A stretch of 54,799 nt of DNA from Armatimonadota bacterium (GTDB taxonomy: Bacteria; Armatimonadota; Zipacnadia; Zipacnadales; UBA11051). Positions within the stretch are counted from its first letter, which is position 1. Each line of letters begins with the position of its first letter. Below, piece after piece: positions 6,749-16,367 of the stretch. The translations under genes and the position numbers were made by a program. The DNA lies in contig JABLXH010000023.1 in assembly GCA_013178155.1 (NCBI GenBank), forward strand, positions 1 to 54,799. The letters are read 5' to 3'. The notes beneath the pieces were generated by a model. The model saw only the letters and a program-made list of their open reading frames with translations. It was not told the DNA's origin and made no database searches.

Positions 6749-9685
6749 ATGAGGCTCTACCTGTGCCTGCTGACGATGGTCTGCACGGTCGCTGTGGCGG
6801 AGGTTGTGGACAACGCATCTCTGCGCCAGCAGTCCGTGTTCGTCGAGGGCGAGAGCTTCTCGCCAACCAATGGCGACTGGCAAGCAGGTGTGGGCTGGTC
6901 GGATGATGTCTACACACCCACCTCCGGCGATGCGGTCCTGGGCAACGGAGGCGGTGGGACAGGCACTGCCAGTCGCGACGTCGTCATTCCGGCTGACGGC
7001 AGGTACCATGTCTGGGTCCGCTACCTGAGTATCGCGAGCTACCCGGGCAGTTTCGGGCTGAGCATCACGCAGAACGGTCAGACGGTGTTTTCAGGCGAGT
7101 ACCGTGCAAACCCGACCAACAGCGGCTGGGATGAGACATGGGAGAAGCTGCTGGCCGATCTGGTGGCGGGTCCGGCGACACTGACGCTGTCCATCATCAA
7201 GCCCGGCGTCAGGCAGCGTGTGGACTGTGTGCTTCTGACCTCAGTGCTGGACTATGAACCCGACTACCACGACTTCGCGCCACAGGTGTTCCTGCGTTTC
7301 CGGCTGGACGAACCCCCACTGGCGGCCAAGGCCAACTGCACCGTCTACACCCCACGCGGGCCGCGCTACTACCAGTTCCCGGGCTGGCTGACCGCCCAGG
7401 GGCTGGGACCAGACGGTGACGCCATCGCGCCGGGGCAGTGGTCGCCCTGGGTGGAGCTAACCCCGTTTCTGGACACCGGCAAGCGCATCGCGACCGTGAA
7501 GTTCGCCTTCCAGTCAGAGGGTAAGCCACTACCGCAGGTGCGCGGCCAGTATCAGGTCACTACGCGGCCCGACCCGGCCGGAGCCGTCGAGCTTGCGGAG
7601 GATGTGGATGGCGAGATCAGCGCCCTTACCATCCCCGGCGATCTGGGCCAGTTCCCCGAGCCTCTGCGTCTGGCGTCGCAGCTCTCTCGTGAACACTATG
7701 AGCGTGCTCGCGCTCTCGGCTTTCCGGCGCTGCCGACCACCCTCGTGCCACTGGAAACCTACGTGACCGGGTGGGAGGACGCCTACCGTTCGGAGCGGAT
7801 ACTCGCGTGGGAGATGGGCGGCGCGGCCGCCATCGGCCTCAACTCCTTCAACCACGTCTACGGCCGGCGCCTCGAGGCGGCCAGCCAACACGGCGTGACC
7901 CGGGGATACCTTAGCGACTGGTTCCCCTATCAGCTTTGGCAGTGTCCTACAGCGCCCGGAAACGCTGAGATGACCGACAAGCATTTCCGTGAGCTTGCCG
8001 CAAAGATGCTGGCGGAGGACCCGGAGGCGCTGCGACGTCACTACCGCAACACTCTCTACGACGAGCCCGGCAGCAGCGACCTCAAACACCTGGCCGAGTG
8101 CCCGTCGTGTCTCGCTGGCTTCGGGCCTTACCTGGAACAGCAGGGCCTGGCGCCCACGAATTTCGGGCGGGAAACATGGGCTGGCCTGGCGCCGATCGCT
8201 CGCGAGGCAGCTACGGACCCCAACGGCCGCAGGCTGCATTACTGGTCCATCCAGTATCGCGATTGGACCAATGCTCAGATGGTGAAGCTGGCCAGTGATC
8301 TCTGCCGGAAGCACTACGGGGACCACATGCTGACTATGGTCAACTTCACCAACGGGCCCACCTCAGGCTGGATCGGGTCTCTGGCCTGGGGTCCCGACTG
8401 GTTCCTCTATGGTCGTCTGGGTGCGGTGACGCTGATGTGGTCCGAGGACTGGACCAGTCTCGGGCCGGAGGTCAGTGGCGTGACGACCGACCTGCTACGC
8501 GCGGCAGCGAGGCCCCGTGACCTGCCGGTAGGCCAGTACATCATCGCCAACCACTTGCGGACCATGCCCATGCGCGCCTGGTCCGCGCTCATGCATGGCA
8601 CGAAGATACTGCACTTCTACTGCTGGGGACCTTACTACTCCTTCGCCGACGGGATGATCTCGGACAATCCCGAAACGCAGAAGGTCATCGGCGGCATCAC
8701 TCGGGAGATCGCCAAGGTGGACGAGTACCTCCATCCGGCACGAGTCCAGCCCGCCAAGGTGGCCCTTCTTTGGGGCAAGAGCCACGAGATCTGGCAGGAT
8801 GACGCCGCCGTGGGGACGGAGCGGCGGATGCTCTACCTCGCCCTGCAGCACGACCATGTGCCGGTGGACTTTGTCTGTGAGGATGACATTGCCAGCGGGC
8901 TCCTCAGAGACTACCGGGTGCTGTACGTGGCGGAGAGCAACCTGGCCCGGGCCGCCGCGGCCAGGATCAGCGATTGGGTGCGCCAGGGCGGGGTACTGCA
9001 CCTGTCGGCAGGGGCAGCCCTGGCGGATGAGTACAACGAACCCCTGGCTGACATTAACGCTTTGGCCGGCGTGGAGGTCAGTGAAGTAGAGAAGCCGGCG
9101 GGAGACTATCGCGAGCATTACGGCATACCGGCTCAGAGCGCACGGGGCGAAGTCCAGTTGCGCGCCAGCGACCTTTGGCCGGCTGCGCACTTCCCGGTCA
9201 TCGGCTACACCGAGAGGCTGACCGCGCGCGAGGCCCAGGTGTTGGCCAGCGATGCCCGGGGGGCACCCCTGGTCAGCCTGAACAAGGTGGGGAAGGGGGC
9301 GGTGCTGCGCTTTGCCTTCATGCCGGGCCTGGGCTATGTCAAGAGCGCCAGGATCGTCCCGACCGACACCATCACCGAGTACGACAGCAGCCAGCGGGCG
9401 GTGCTGCTGACTGCAGTCCGGCTGGCGCAGGTGCAATCGCCGCTCACCGTGTCCGAACCGATGGTCGAGGCCCAACTGCTTCATGGACCCAGGGCCGACG
9501 TGGTGATGCTGGCGAACTGGGGCTATGAGCGGCTCCCGGCTGTAAGGGTGGTGGTTCGGAGTTCTGGCGCGGTCAGCCGGGTCACCTCGTCCTCCGGTGC
9601 AGCCGTCAGGACAAGCTGGACGGGACGCGACCTCACCGCTGTTGTGCCAATAGACCAGGTTGAGGCCCTCATCCTGCGACGGTGA
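6749..9685 (+). CDS. exported glycoside-hydrolase-like protein, about 978 residues
   Basis: A signal peptide (MRLYLCLLTMVCTVAVAE) is followed by a beta-rich domain resembling a carbohydrate-binding module (about residues 25-170, with FVEGESF and ADGRYHVWVRYL). A large central region looks like a TIM barrel of clan GH-A type (acidic YDEPGSSD, then IQYRDWTNAQMV and LMWSEDW). A C-terminal region resembles the glutamine-amidotransferase-like domain of GH42 beta-galactosidases (KVALLWGKSHEIW, WVRQGGVLHLSAGAAL). I could not assign catalytic residues or a GH family with confidence. ATG 6749 is preferred over the overlapping GTG 6746 because AGGAGAG is correctly spaced from it. It lies 57 bases behind the binding-protein gene, so it probably supplies that importer. 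Confidence 0.7.
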   Translation: MRLYLCLLTMVCTVAVAEVVDNASLRQQSVFVEGESFSPTNGDWQAGVGWSDDVYTPTSGDAVLGNGGGGTGTASRDVVIPADGRYHVWVRYLSIASYPGSFGLSITQNGQTVFSGEYRANPTNSGWDETWEKLLADLVAGPATLTLSIIKPGVRQRVDCVLLTSVLDYEPDYHDFAPQVFLRFRLDEPPLAAKANCTVYTPRGPRYYQFPGWLTAQGLGPDGDAIAPGQWSPWVELTPFLDTGKRIATVKFAFQSEGKPLPQVRGQYQVTTRPDPAGAVELAEDVDGEISALTIPGDLGQFPEPLRLASQLSREHYERARALGFPALPTTLVPLETYVTGWEDAYRSERILAWEMGGAAAIGLNSFNHVYGRRLEAASQHGVTRGYLSDWFPYQLWQCPTAPGNAEMTDKHFRELAAKMLAEDPEALRRHYRNTLYDEPGSSDLKHLAECPSCLAGFGPYLEQQGLAPTNFGRETWAGLAPIAREAATDPNGRRLHYWSIQYRDWTNAQMVKLASDLCRKHYGDHMLTMVNFTNGPTSGWIGSLAWGPDWFLYGRLGAVTLMWSEDWTSLGPEVSGVTTDLLRAAARPRDLPVGQYIIANHLRTMPMRAWSALMHGTKILHFYCWGPYYSFADGMISDNPETQKVIGGITREIAKVDEYLHPARVQPAKVALLWGKSHEIWQDDAAVGTERRMLYLALQHDHVPVDFVCEDDIASGLLRDYRVLYVAESNLARAAAARISDWVRQGGVLHLSAGAALADEYNEPLADINALAGVEVSEVEKPAGDYREHYGIPAQSARGEVQLRASDLWPAAHFPVIGYTERLTAREAQVLASDARGAPLVSLNKVGKGAVLRFAFMPGLGYVKSARIVPTDTITEYDSSQRAVLLTAVRLAQVQSPLTVSEPMVEAQLLHGPRADVVMLANWGYERLPAVRVVVRSSGAVSRVTSSSGAAVRTSWTGRDLTAVVPIDQVEALILRR

Positions 9686-9735
9686 GAAGCAGCAGGGCCG
9701 CTGTGCCGTGACACGACAGACAGCCCTGAGAGGTC

Positions 9736-10614
9736 CTAGCCCTTGACGGCCCCGAGCTGGATCCCCCGCACGAAGAAGCGCTGCCCAACCACGAAGAGCG
9801 CGATGAGGGGCAGCATAGCCATGACCGACGCGGCCATAAGCAGCGTGGTTTCGCGGCCGTAGGAGCTGTCAAAGAACAAGAGGCCGATCGGCAGCGTGCG
9901 CAGATACTCGTCCTTGACCATGACCAGCGGCCAGAAGAAGGACTGGTAGTTGCCCATGAAGGTGAAGATGGCCAGCACCACGAGCCCGGGCCGCGCCAGG
10001 GGCATGACAATGTCCCAGAAGATGCACCAGTGACTGGCGCCATCAATCTCTGCCGACTCGTCCAGACTCGCTGGTATGGTCAACATGAACTGGCGCAGCA
10101 GGAAGGTACCGTACGCACTGAAACAAGCTGGCAGGATGAGCACCGTATAGGTGTTGATGAGGCGCAGTTCCGTGAGCACCCAGTAGTTGGGGATGAGGGT
10201 AACCAGTCCCGGCACCATCAGGGTGCCCAGGTACAGCAGAAAGACGCGGTCGCGCCACGCCCAGCGGAGGCGCGAGAAGGCGTAGGCGGCCAGAGCGCTG
10301 GTCAGCACTTGTCCGAAGGTGACCCAGAGCGCAACGAAAACGCTGTTGAAGTAGTAGCGTCCGAACGGAACCTTGGTGATGACTTCCAGGTAGTTCTCTG
10401 GCCGCCACTCCTGGGGCAGGAAGTGGCCTGACTGCACTTCCGACAGCGGCTTGAGGCTGGTGGAGACCATCCAAAGGAAGGGCAGCATCATCGTCAGGGC
10501 GGTCAGAGCCAGCACGACATAGCCCGCCCCTCGCCAGAGGATCGCGTTGACGCTGCGGGGGCCGACACCTCCCGGGGGGCGAGGCGGCTGCTGATCCGTG
10601 AAATCCAGGGCCAT
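9736..10614 (-). CDS. carbohydrate ABC transporter permease, MalG type (CUT1)
   Basis: Inner-membrane permease of a CUT1 importer, 292 residues with six predicted membrane helices. The cytoplasmic EAA loop that docks the ATPase is visible as EIDGASHWCIFWDIVMPL. The N-terminal signature MLPFLWMVSTSLKP is typical of MalG-like proteins. It is the last gene of a minus-strand operon; the partner permease ends 18 bases upstream. No dedicated ATPase is encoded in the window, as is common for CUT1 systems that share an MsmK/UgpC-type ATPase. Confidence 0.93.
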   Translation of the reverse strand: MALDFTDQQPPRPPGGVGPRSVNAILWRGAGYVVLALTALTMMLPFLWMVSTSLKPLSEVQSGHFLPQEWRPENYLEVITKVPFGRYYFNSVFVALWVTFGQVLTSALAAYAFSRLRWAWRDRVFLLYLGTLMVPGLVTLIPNYWVLTELRLINTYTVLILPACFSAYGTFLLRQFMLTIPASLDESAEIDGASHWCIFWDIVMPLARPGLVVLAIFTFMGNYQSFFWPLVMVKDEYLRTLPIGLLFFDSSYGRETTLLMAASVMAMLPLIALFVVGQRFFVRGIQLGAVKG

Positions 10615-10632
10615 CGTCTGGTTCCCTTGGGC

Positions 10633-11538
10633 CTAAACTTCCATCGCGAACGCTGACCTGCCGAACTTCCAGTTGATCAGCGTCATGACGAAGATGATGA
10701 TGAACATCACCCACGCGATGGTCGAGGCATAGCCTAGCTGGTACTCCTCGAAGCCTTTTTGGTAGATGTAGTAGCCGAGCGTGATGGTTGACTCCGCCGG
10801 ACCGCCTCCAGTCATGACCCGCGCCTGCTCAAAACCTCCCTGAAGCCCGCCGATGGCGCTCATGACCACGATGAAGAAGGTGGTCGGCCCCAGTTGCGGC
10901 CAAGTGACATGCCGAAACAGGGCCCACTTTCCGGCGCCGTCCAACTGGGCCGCCTCATAGAGCTCAGGCGGGACGTTGCTAAGCCCGGCCAGGTACAGCA
11001 GCATGTTGGTCCCGCCGACGGCGGTCCAGATGCCCATGATCATGATGGCTGGCTTGGCCCAGGCGACCGAGAGCAGCCATTCGGGGGCCGTGGCTTGCAG
11101 GCGAAGGGCGTCAAAGAGCGCGTTCAGCATGTTGTTCAGAGGACCAAACTCGGGGTTGAATATGGCCTTCCACAGGATGAAGAGCGCCACACCCGAGGTG
11201 ATCGTAGGCAGGTAGAACATGGTCCGAAACAGCACCACGCCCCGGAGCCGCTGATGGAGAATGACAGCCAGGAAGAGAGAACCGGCAATGCTGACGGGGA
11301 TGCCCAGCATCAGATAGAGCGTGTTGCCAAAGAAGCCCCAGAAGCGTTTGTCCGAAAGCAGGTCGGCAAAGTTGCTGAACCCGACGAACTCCAGGGGTGC
11401 ATTCTCCGTCATCTGCCAGTTGGTGAAGGCCATGACCAGGCTGAAAAGCACGGGCAGAGCCATGAAGGCGAGGAACCCCAGGAAGTTGGGGGCCAGGAAG
11501 GCCAGCGCCACCGGCCAATTGTTCTCCCGTCGTGACAT
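10633..11538 (-). CDS. carbohydrate ABC transporter permease, MalF type (CUT1)
   Basis: Partner permease of the CUT1 importer, 301 residues from ATG 11538. That start is chosen because GAGGA lies eight bases upstream and the protein then begins MSRRENNWPVALAFLAPN, a typical MalF-like N-terminus; longer readings in the same frame add unrelated sequence. The EAA loop reads AAQLDGAGKWALFRHVTWP. About six membrane helices are visible. It lies between the solute-binding protein and the MalG-type gene with gaps of 41 and 18 bases, so all three are one transcription unit. Confidence 0.93.
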   Translation of the reverse strand: MSRRENNWPVALAFLAPNFLGFLAFMALPVLFSLVMAFTNWQMTENAPLEFVGFSNFADLLSDKRFWGFFGNTLYLMLGIPVSIAGSLFLAVILHQRLRGVVLFRTMFYLPTITSGVALFILWKAIFNPEFGPLNNMLNALFDALRLQATAPEWLLSVAWAKPAIMIMGIWTAVGGTNMLLYLAGLSNVPPELYEAAQLDGAGKWALFRHVTWPQLGPTTFFIVVMSAIGGLQGGFEQARVMTGGGPAESTITLGYYIYQKGFEEYQLGYASTIAWVMFIIIFVMTLINWKFGRSAFAMEV

Positions 11539-11579
11539 GACCGACGTCCTCGTCAGCATCAGCGGCCTGAACTGGGCTA

Positions 11580-12929
11580 TCAGGGCAACGCTACTGCACG
11601 GCCAGTCAGTCGCTCGTACTCCCGCTGCAGCGCGGGGCGCTTGCTCACGAAGACCAGCATCTCCCGATCTATCTCGGCAGCCGCCGTCTTCATGGCAACT
11701 TCCGGCGTCTCCTGTCGGTTCCGCATCAGGTCCAAGTGTCGCTGGAAGATGCGGTGAGCTACGTAGGGATTGATGAACTTGCTCAGCTCTACGCTGCGGG
11801 CATACTTCATCTCGCTGCGGAATACCTCGTTGTAGTCCTCCTGGGGGTACCTGGGGTTGTGCAGGAACCGATCCGTCTCGCACAGTCGTCGCACCGGCGC
11901 GAGGTTGTCAGCGCTGTCGTTGATCTGGTTCCCATACTCCTCGCTGGCCAGGAACTTGATGAAGTTGAAAGCCTCGCGAACGTAGGGGCTCTTCTTGTTC
12001 AGGACGCTGATGCGCGTGACGAAGGTCGTGGCACGCTGCTTGCCTCGCGGCAGAGGGGCCACGCCAATGCGCAGCTTGGGGTCCTTCCGCCAGACGATCA
12101 GTCCCCATCGTCCGTAGCGGATCATCCCCAGCCGCTGCGCGGAGAACAGGGTGATGATGCCCTGGCCCCAGCCGCCAGCGGCCGCCATCGCCTCCTCCTC
12201 GCTTGGGCTGGGGGCACAGTGGTGGACGAACTGCAGGTCCATCAGCCACTGCGCGGCCTCGATGGCGGCGGGCTCGCCCAGGGTGCAATGGGTGCCATCA
12301 GCCGAATAGAAACTCCCTCCGTTCTGCCAGATGGCTTCCATCAGGTCGTAGCCCATGCAGCCAAAGGTCTCGTTGCGTCGCCCGTCCGGGTTCTTGGTGG
12401 TCAGACGGCGAGCGGTCGCCACGAAGTCGTCCCAGGTCCAGTCGTCTTTGGGGTAGGGTACTCCGCACCGGTCGAAGATATCCTTGTTATAGAAGATCAC
12501 CCATGGCCCCGGATTGGTGGGGAAGCCATACTGACGTCCCTCGATCATCATGTTCTCCCGGGCCGCCTCCCAGCAAATCTCCGGGGTGGTGCCCGCCTCC
12601 CGCGCCCATTCCGTGATGTCCTGCAAGATCCCCGCCTGGTAGTAGGTGTGGAGTTGGCGGCGGTCGTAGCAGTCAATGATGTCTGGACCGATGCCCGCCA
12701 TCGTCTGGACGATGATCTTGCTCTGATCGTTGTTGTTGGGGTCGATGGTCAGCTTGAGGTGCGGAAACTGCCGGTCGAAGATGGCGATCTGCTCCTGACG
12801 AGCAGGGTTGTCGTCGGTCGTCCAGACCAGACGTAGCCGCCCGCCCAGGTCCCGGGTGGGTTTGGTGGCCTGAGCGATGAGCGAGAGCACCACCAGGACC
12901 ACGAAGCTGGCGGCAAAGAGGGTTCTCAC
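11580..12929 (-). CDS. extracellular solute-binding protein, family 1 (CUT1)
   Basis: Sugar-binding receptor of the CUT1 importer, 449 residues. The N-terminal hydrophobic segment (about residues 3-20) lacks a lipobox cysteine, so it is either a cleaved signal peptide or a membrane anchor. The SBP family 1 pattern is clear: LRLVWTTDDNPARQEQ at the start of the first lobe, GPDIIDCYDRRQL, then GPWVIFYNKDIFDRCGVPYP, which is the hallmark region. Aromatic residues are frequent, as expected for an oligosaccharide ligand. A 188-base gap separates it from the Tat-exported protein upstream; I see no convincing promoter there. Confidence 0.92.
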   Translation of the reverse strand: MRTLFAASFVVLVVLSLIAQATKPTRDLGGRLRLVWTTDDNPARQEQIAIFDRQFPHLKLTIDPNNNDQSKIIVQTMAGIGPDIIDCYDRRQLHTYYQAGILQDITEWAREAGTTPEICWEAARENMMIEGRQYGFPTNPGPWVIFYNKDIFDRCGVPYPKDDWTWDDFVATARRLTTKNPDGRRNETFGCMGYDLMEAIWQNGGSFYSADGTHCTLGEPAAIEAAQWLMDLQFVHHCAPSPSEEEAMAAAGGWGQGIITLFSAQRLGMIRYGRWGLIVWRKDPKLRIGVAPLPRGKQRATTFVTRISVLNKKSPYVREAFNFIKFLASEEYGNQINDSADNLAPVRRLCETDRFLHNPRYPQEDYNEVFRSEMKYARSVELSKFINPYVAHRIFQRHLDLMRNRQETPEVAMKTAAAEIDREMLVFVSKRPALQREYERLTGRAVALP

Positions 12930-13117
12930 AGCGACGTCCCCGAGGCTCTAGCCAGTCTGACAGCACCACTTGCTGGCGCAACACCGGCTCATTTCCGCGC
13001 CGCGCCGCCGCTGACCTGCATCTCGGCCACAGGCACCCAGGCGTGCCATCGCAACGGTCTTGGGCGGCCCAGGCCCCCATCTCAGGCGGGGGAGCGAAGC
13101 TGATCTCACTGTGCGGC

Positions 13118-13915
13118 CTACAGCGCGTGGTCCTCCGCGTCCACGTCCAGGTGGGCAAAGCAGCGGTCGCCGTTGAGGAACTCGATGCGGCCGGAGCGGT
13201 AGCGAAGCCGTATACGGCCCTCCCCATCGAGCACCACACAAGCCCCCTCGTTGAGCCGAATATCGTTGTCGTGGGTGTGGACGCCAGTCTCATAATCGCC
13301 GGCAATATCCAGACCGACCTGCCCTGCGCCATTGAGGCCGATCCCCGTCTCGAAACGTCCCTGACCGTCGTGGACCTGGATGCCGTACTGCATGGGTCTC
13401 GGCCCGCCCACCGCCTGGATGTTCAGTCCGATCACCTTGGTGGGGTCCGGACCGTCGTAGTCGTTGCTCATCTCGATGTTGACGCCCAACGCCACCATGC
13501 GCCCGTGGTTGAAGACCTCCGAATGCAAGCCCGTGGACCACCCCGGTCCGTGCTTGTGCAAGCGTGAGCACACCACACAGGCATCACCGACCTCGTGGTG
13601 GGTGTCGAGGCTGGCATACATCGTCCAGGGGTACGAGTTGCGCCCCTTCTCCTCATGGATCAGGGAGAGCACCTCATGGGTCATGGCGCGGTCATTGTTG
13701 TCATCGCCGCGCTCAAACAGCAGCATGGTGTCCAGCGGCTGGACCGGGGGTTCGCCCTTGCGGACGTGAGTAGTCAGTGGCTCGCCGCGGAAGGACCACC
13801 CTGGCAGTACCTGCTGCGCCAGCGCTCTGACGCCCAGCAGGGCGGCCCCACCCACCCCCAGCAGTCGCGCCAGGAAGCCGCGGCGCGAAACGGACTTGCT
13901 GTTGTGTTCAGGCAT
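13118..13915 (-). CDS. Tat-exported protein with phage-tail-fibre-like repeats, function unknown
   Basis: 265 residues. The N-terminus carries a twin-arginine signal (SRRGFLARLLG at residues 10-20, hydrophobic to about 33), so it is exported folded. I do not recognise a named family. From about residue 100 onward the sequence has the short-strand glycine/asparagine pattern seen in phage tail-fibre and tail-spike proteins: HSEVFNHGRMVALGV, VIGLNIQAVGG, YGIQVHDGQGRFETGIGLNG, YETGVHTHDNDIRL, then VVLDGEGRIRLRYRSG and IEFLNGDR. Cys113 and Cys116 form a CxxC. Start ATG 13915 has GGAGG at good spacing. It lies between an exported TIM-barrel protein and a CUT1 importer, so a surface glycan-binding role is plausible but inferred. 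Confidence 0.6.
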   Translation of the reverse strand: MPEHNSKSVSRRGFLARLLGVGGAALLGVRALAQQVLPGWSFRGEPLTTHVRKGEPPVQPLDTMLLFERGDDNNDRAMTHEVLSLIHEEKGRNSYPWTMYASLDTHHEVGDACVVCSRLHKHGPGWSTGLHSEVFNHGRMVALGVNIEMSNDYDGPDPTKVIGLNIQAVGGPRPMQYGIQVHDGQGRFETGIGLNGAGQVGLDIAGDYETGVHTHDNDIRLNEGACVVLDGEGRIRLRYRSGRIEFLNGDRCFAHLDVDAEDHAL

Positions 13916-13945
13916 GGTGGCACCTCCATCGGGTCAGGCGGGGTC

Positions 13946-16189
13946 TCAGCGGGCCACTGTCTCGGTAGGGCCGATGAGCTTGAGGGTTACGTGCGCCTTG
14001 CCGTCGCCTTCCCACGCCCATTCTATCTTGGATTCGCCAGTCGGCACGACGGGCAGTTCGTTAGCGAGGGCAACGTGCCCCATAACGTTCCAGTTGGCGT
14101 CACAGATCGCCACAGCCCCCTGGCCGTCGCACACCAGGTACTGCCCCGGCCGCAGTTCGGCCGCAAACCGTACCTCCCGTTCCCCGAGGCGGCAGCGCAG
14201 GTTGGCTATGCCATCGGCTGCTGGTCCAGGAGTCACACGCACTACGAAGCGCAGCGGCTGGGCAGCGAAACGGTTGGTGATGCCGGCCGCTGGGCCTGGC
14301 AGCGGCATCAGGTCTACTGGTGAGAGCCGCCAGCGTCCTTCGCCATCGGCTTCCAGATGCCATTCGGTCTTCGGGTCCCGCAGACGCTGTCGCTGGTCAG
14401 GAGAGAAGGCTCCCGCCAGACGGGCCGTCTCCCACTGGCGTGCGGCGTCGAGGATCGCCCCCGCCTGGCCGTTGCCGCGCAAGGCGCTCAGGTCAGTGGT
14501 GATCGCGAAGCCAGCATCAAAGCCCGCGGCACGCGCAAACATCCACTCGAAGTCCTCCAACGTGGAGGCCTCCAGGTCGCCGCTCGCCAGGCGCAGGTCC
14601 CACCAACCGAGCATCCGGGGGAAGAGGTTGCGCTCGAAGTACTCCTGGTTCTTGAAGCGGTACTCCGCCATGCCTTCGCGCATGGGCTTGCCCCACGGCT
14701 CGCCCCAGTTCATGCGTGTGTGGATATGCCACAGGTAGTGCAGCAGGTTACTCGCGTCGTTGATGACTTCCGTCTGAAAGCCGTCATAGCACTGCTTGAC
14801 GAAGCGGTTTCTGGAGTAATCACCACCGTAGCCGTAGGCCGAAAGGCCCTCCAGGCCATCGTAGGAGAGCTGGCGGATGCCCGTGGTGTTGACCAGTTGG
14901 ACCAGACGGTCTGTCATTTCATCCATCAGGCCGTTCTCGATGCCCGGGTAGAAGGTGCCATAAGCGTGGTCAGCCAGACGCCCAATATCGGCGCCAGCGG
15001 GGTGGGCCATAGCCGTGGTGCCCCAGGCGCCGCGCTTGCAGTCCAGCAGACGCCAGGGCGGGCCTTCTGAGATAGCATCGTACTGCGCCAGCTCCTGGCC
15101 GATGATGACGGTGTTGAGGGGTTTTTCCCACGGCACGGGCCGGCGGAAGTCGGTGGCGTCGGCGATGGGTATTTCGGTGGCGGTCGCATCGATGGCCGCG
15201 GCGAGGGAGGTAGTCGCCGAGCGCGCCAGGCGCGGATCCGGCACCGGGGTCACGTACGGATCGTTGGTTGTAATGAAGCCGGTCAGCGTGTGCACGCCCA
15301 GTCGGACGCCCGCCGCCTCCGCGCGCTCCACGCAACGACGCAGGCCCTCGTCGCCATCCGGGAAGCTGGCAGGGTGAAGCCGGAAATGGCCCCATGTCTC
15401 GAATGGACCCGGGTGGTACAGGTAGCGGAAGCCCGCACGTCTGGTGAAGCTGATCAGTTCGTCCAGGTTGTCCTCGCCAAAGGGTGCGATCAGATAGGAC
15501 AGCCGGGCGGTCTGGGAGACCTTGGCCCATTCGCCGTCAAGCATGGGATGGGGGAGCCCCTCGGCGACCTCGATCTCACCGATCGTGGCCAGGGCCTGGT
15601 CTGCTGCACACGCAAACAACGCGACCCGTGAGCCCACTACGCCGCCCTCGCGCTGGATCGCGGTGGCATGAAGCCTGCTGCCGAAGTCGGTCGCCGCGGC
15701 TCCTGCCGAGGTCTGGATGTTCAGACTCTGCAGGCCCAACGCCATGCGGGCATCGCGCACCACGCACACCGTCTCGCCAACAATCGCCCCGATGCTTGTG
15801 TGCAACGGTCCCCAGGTGATACGCTCCGGGATGGGCCCGTCAATGGCAGTGAGCTCCAACACCAGGTGAGTGGGCTTCGACAAGACGCGAATGTGTGCTA
15901 CCGGGCCTCCCGGCCCGAAGGACAGACGCAATGCAGACCCATCCGCATCGCCTTCAAGCGCGGTGCTCGCGAGCTCTCGGCCGCCAACCGTCAAACCAAG
16001 CAGAGACGACGGGTGCGCCTCAGCCTGGCATTCGGTGCCAGTGGGGAGGTACAGCAGACTGGCCAGACGGCCGTCAGCCGTGAGCACCAGTCGCAGCGGA
16101 CCGGCTTGCAGCGTAGCCATTGAGCCCTCCTGTGACCACACCGTTGCGCACAGCAAGAGACAGATGATCCATCCAAGGACGCGCCCCAT
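13946..16189 (-). CDS. exported TIM-barrel glycosidase-like protein with an inserted phage-type beta module
   Basis: 747 residues from ATG 16189, which has GAGG eight bases upstream and begins a signal peptide (MGRVLGWIICLLLCATVWSQ); longer readings of the frame add non-family sequence. Residues about 25-225 are beta-rich, like the N-terminal domains of alpha-galactosidase-type hydrolases. A barrel begins near residue 235 (RYLYHPGPFETWGHF, GVRLGVHTLTG) and continues after an insertion with RQLSYDGLEGLSAYG, whose Asp-Gly-Leu-Glu is a candidate active-site strand. Residues about 324-405 form the insertion, ending LDCKRGAWGTTAMAHPAGAD, which resembles a module common in phage tail proteins. A beta-rich C-terminus follows. 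It heads the operon with the Tat protein (30-base gap) and the CUT1 importer. GH family not assigned. Confidence 0.7.
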   Translation of the reverse strand: MGRVLGWIICLLLCATVWSQEGSMATLQAGPLRLVLTADGRLASLLYLPTGTECQAEAHPSSLLGLTVGGRELASTALEGDADGSALRLSFGPGGPVAHIRVLSKPTHLVLELTAIDGPIPERITWGPLHTSIGAIVGETVCVVRDARMALGLQSLNIQTSAGAAATDFGSRLHATAIQREGGVVGSRVALFACAADQALATIGEIEVAEGLPHPMLDGEWAKVSQTARLSYLIAPFGEDNLDELISFTRRAGFRYLYHPGPFETWGHFRLHPASFPDGDEGLRRCVERAEAAGVRLGVHTLTGFITTNDPYVTPVPDPRLARSATTSLAAAIDATATEIPIADATDFRRPVPWEKPLNTVIIGQELAQYDAISEGPPWRLLDCKRGAWGTTAMAHPAGADIGRLADHAYGTFYPGIENGLMDEMTDRLVQLVNTTGIRQLSYDGLEGLSAYGYGGDYSRNRFVKQCYDGFQTEVINDASNLLHYLWHIHTRMNWGEPWGKPMREGMAEYRFKNQEYFERNLFPRMLGWWDLRLASGDLEASTLEDFEWMFARAAGFDAGFAITTDLSALRGNGQAGAILDAARQWETARLAGAFSPDQRQRLRDPKTEWHLEADGEGRWRLSPVDLMPLPGPAAGITNRFAAQPLRFVVRVTPGPAADGIANLRCRLGEREVRFAAELRPGQYLVCDGQGAVAICDANWNVMGHVALANELPVVPTGESKIEWAWEGDGKAHVTLKLIGPTETVAR

Positions 16190-16367
16190 TGCAGTGACCT
16201 CGGTACGGCGCCAGGCTGGCCCTCGCGCCAGCACTGGTCTGATGAGTGTGAATGCCATCATTCGTGGCGGCGCGATTCGGGTCCTTCCGGGCCATGCCAA
16301 GAGCCCTGGGCCTTCGATGCGACCGTCGGGCAGAGGTCTCTTTCGCAGGGCTCCGAAACCACTGAGC

